A stretch of 64,000 bases of DNA from Candidatus Accumulibacter proximus (lineage in GTDB: Bacteria > Pseudomonadota > Gammaproteobacteria > Burkholderiales > Rhodocyclaceae). Position 1 is the stretch's first letter. Each line of letters opens with the position of its first letter. The position numbers were made by a program, and so were the translations under genes. A model generated the notes under the pieces. The model was not told the DNA's origin. It saw only the letters and a list, made by a program, of their open reading frames with translations, and did not search any database. The stretch lies in the NCBI GenBank assembly GCA_016709675.1, contig JADJMH010000005.1, forward strand, positions 387,315-451,314, given 5' to 3'. Positions 63,247-64,000 of this stretch are shown one piece after another.

Positions 63247-64000
63247 CTAGCCGGTCCAGGTAGCGAAGCCATGCGTCGATGTCGGCCCGATCTGCCATTT
63301 CGCTTCCTCCGGCAGCTTGACATTCCAGACCTCTTGCCGGTAAACGAAGTCGGCCCAGTCGTATAGCAGCTCGTTCCTGGCGCGCATTCCAACTGCGTTG
63401 GGATCGGCGCCGGCATCCAAGAGAATGCGCACCATCTCGGCGTCCATGTTCAGGACGGCAATGAGAAGTGGGGTTGAACCATCCTCACTGAGACCTTGCG
63501 GATCAGCGCCAAGCCGCAACATCTCGCGGATCACCTCGTACTTGCGCGTGGTCGGGAAGAGCTCCAGGTCGCTGATGACCCGCTCGAGCATCGTGTCGCC
63601 GAAGCGATCCTTGCCATTCAGGTCAAAGCCGCCCACGACCTGAGCCCGTATCGCCTCGATGTCGCCCCCGCCGTCCTGCAAGCGCTGACTGGAATGCGCT
63701 GATGGCTTGTTGATAACGTCGCAGGCGGAACAGCACAACTCCGAGGTCATACCAGGCGGCAGCCACGGTCGATCCCGGGACACGCGCTGCGCGCAGACAC
63801 TGGGCCGAGGCGCGCAAGCGGCTGTCGACGTGGAGGTCACTGTCGCGATCGAGGCCTCGGCATGCCGCCGTGTTGAATGCCTCGATAGCCTCTTCGCGGC
63901 GCCCGGTGCGGTAGTACACCAGACCGAGAAACTGCAGCGATACGACGTCATCGGGGATCGCCTCCAGGATGCGGCAGGCAATCCGTTCGGCCTGCAAAAT
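63247..64000 (-). CDS. TPR plus ankyrin-repeat protein (partial, frameshifted)
   Basis: The gene enters from the right edge. One frame (to about 63690) encodes TPR units (VVSLQFLGLVYYRTGRREEAIEAF, AAWYDLGVVLFRLRRYQQAISAFQSAL). The next frame continues DIEAIRAQVVGGFDL and ankyrin repeats (YEVIREMLRLGADPQGLSEDGSTPLLIAVLNMDAEMVRILLDAGADPNAVG). The switch is at a GGGGG run (63676-63680 on the opposite-strand C run), so one gene with a homopolymer indel is likely. The C-terminus is at 63247. Probably a protein-interaction partner of the signalling operon. Confidence 0.65.
   Translation of the reverse strand, partial: FCRPNGLPAASWRRSPMTSYRCSFSVWCTTAPGAAKRLSRHSTRRHAEASIATVTSTSTAACAPRPSVCAQRVSRDRPWLPPGMTSELCCSACDVINKPSAHSSQRLQDGGGDIEAIRAQVVGGFDLNGKDRFGDTMLERVISDLELFPTTRKYEVIREMLRLGADPQGLSEDGSTPLLIAVLNMDAEMVRILLDAGADPNAVGMRARNELLYDWADFVYRQEVWNVKLPEEAKWQIGPTSTHGFATWTG

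Noticed and set aside
63104..63298. 64-aa minus-strand ORF overlapping the ankyrin gene end
   Set aside because: Plausible first residues but no ribosome site, no family and a poor C-terminus.

Overview
The window is GC-rich proteobacterial chromosome, most like a betaproteobacterium of the Rhodocyclales, probably the Candidatus Accumulibacter lineage. That placement is an inference from gene order (recA-recX-lptB-rpoN-hpf-ptsN-hprK, and ribB-ribH-nusB-thiL-pgpA-pncC) and protein character. I ran no database search. I recognised no rRNA, tRNA or CRISPR array.

Region by region. 0-7.7 kb: a partial gene, a YjbQ-family protein, an unknown 487-aa protein, a short LOV photoreceptor, an SRPBCC protein overlapping a GT-B-like glycosyltransferase, the tRNA-hydroxylation peptidase TrhP, and RNase G (rng). 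7.7-15.7 kb: an integrated island bounded by a 20-bp direct repeat (18/20 identical) that copies the 3' end of rng. GGTAGC direct repeats with 12-bp spacing lie just inside both ends. It carries a frameshifted tyrosine integrase, a second integrase, an ORF-free stretch rich in short hairpins, an AbiEi-type antitoxin with a broken AbiEii partner, an Mrr-like restriction endonuclease and a Fic protein. 15.7-21.8 kb: an MDR reductase, phosphoglycerate mutase gpmI and a P-type cation ATPase.

21.9-30.3 kb: an eight-gene, mostly overlapping operon (folE2, FAD oxidoreductase, DUF1365, cyclopropane synthase, chalcone-isomerase-like, MFS, SDR, NTF2-like). It diverges from a MerR/B12-binding regulator of the CarH/LitR type. 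The shared intergenic region has overlapping divergent sigma-70-like promoters and two copies of a TTGTCC-N-GGACAA palindrome. A third copy lies at 56.2 kb. 30.4-32.3 kb: a thioredoxin-fold protein, and a membrane-anchored protein with about 15 copies of a 13-residue charged repeat and a C-terminal response-regulator receiver. 32.8-47.4 kb: clean housekeeping genes, with a LexA box before recA, followed by a PsiF-like fragment, a Ubi-type monooxygenase and DsbC. 47.4-51.9 kb: a CDF metal transporter and an insertion sequence that pairs a DruA (DUF4338) protein with a DDE-type transposase.

52-64 kb: a run of genes broken by many small indels: an unknown protein, a NudF-like hydrolase, a Phd/VapC-like toxin-antitoxin pair, a small membrane protein and an SDR. 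After these comes a phospho-signalling operon with an FHA-FHA-TM-trypsin-like protease, a Ser/Thr kinase, a PP2C phosphatase, a second Ser/Thr kinase and a lipoprotein, and then a TPR/ankyrin protein cut by the window end. Several of these indels sit in homopolymers, so many may be sequencing errors rather than true pseudogenes.

Two candidate light-input proteins occur in one window: a LOV protein, and a B12/MerR regulator beside a lipid and folate operon. The regulon and the hairpin-rich island region are the best leads for something undescribed.
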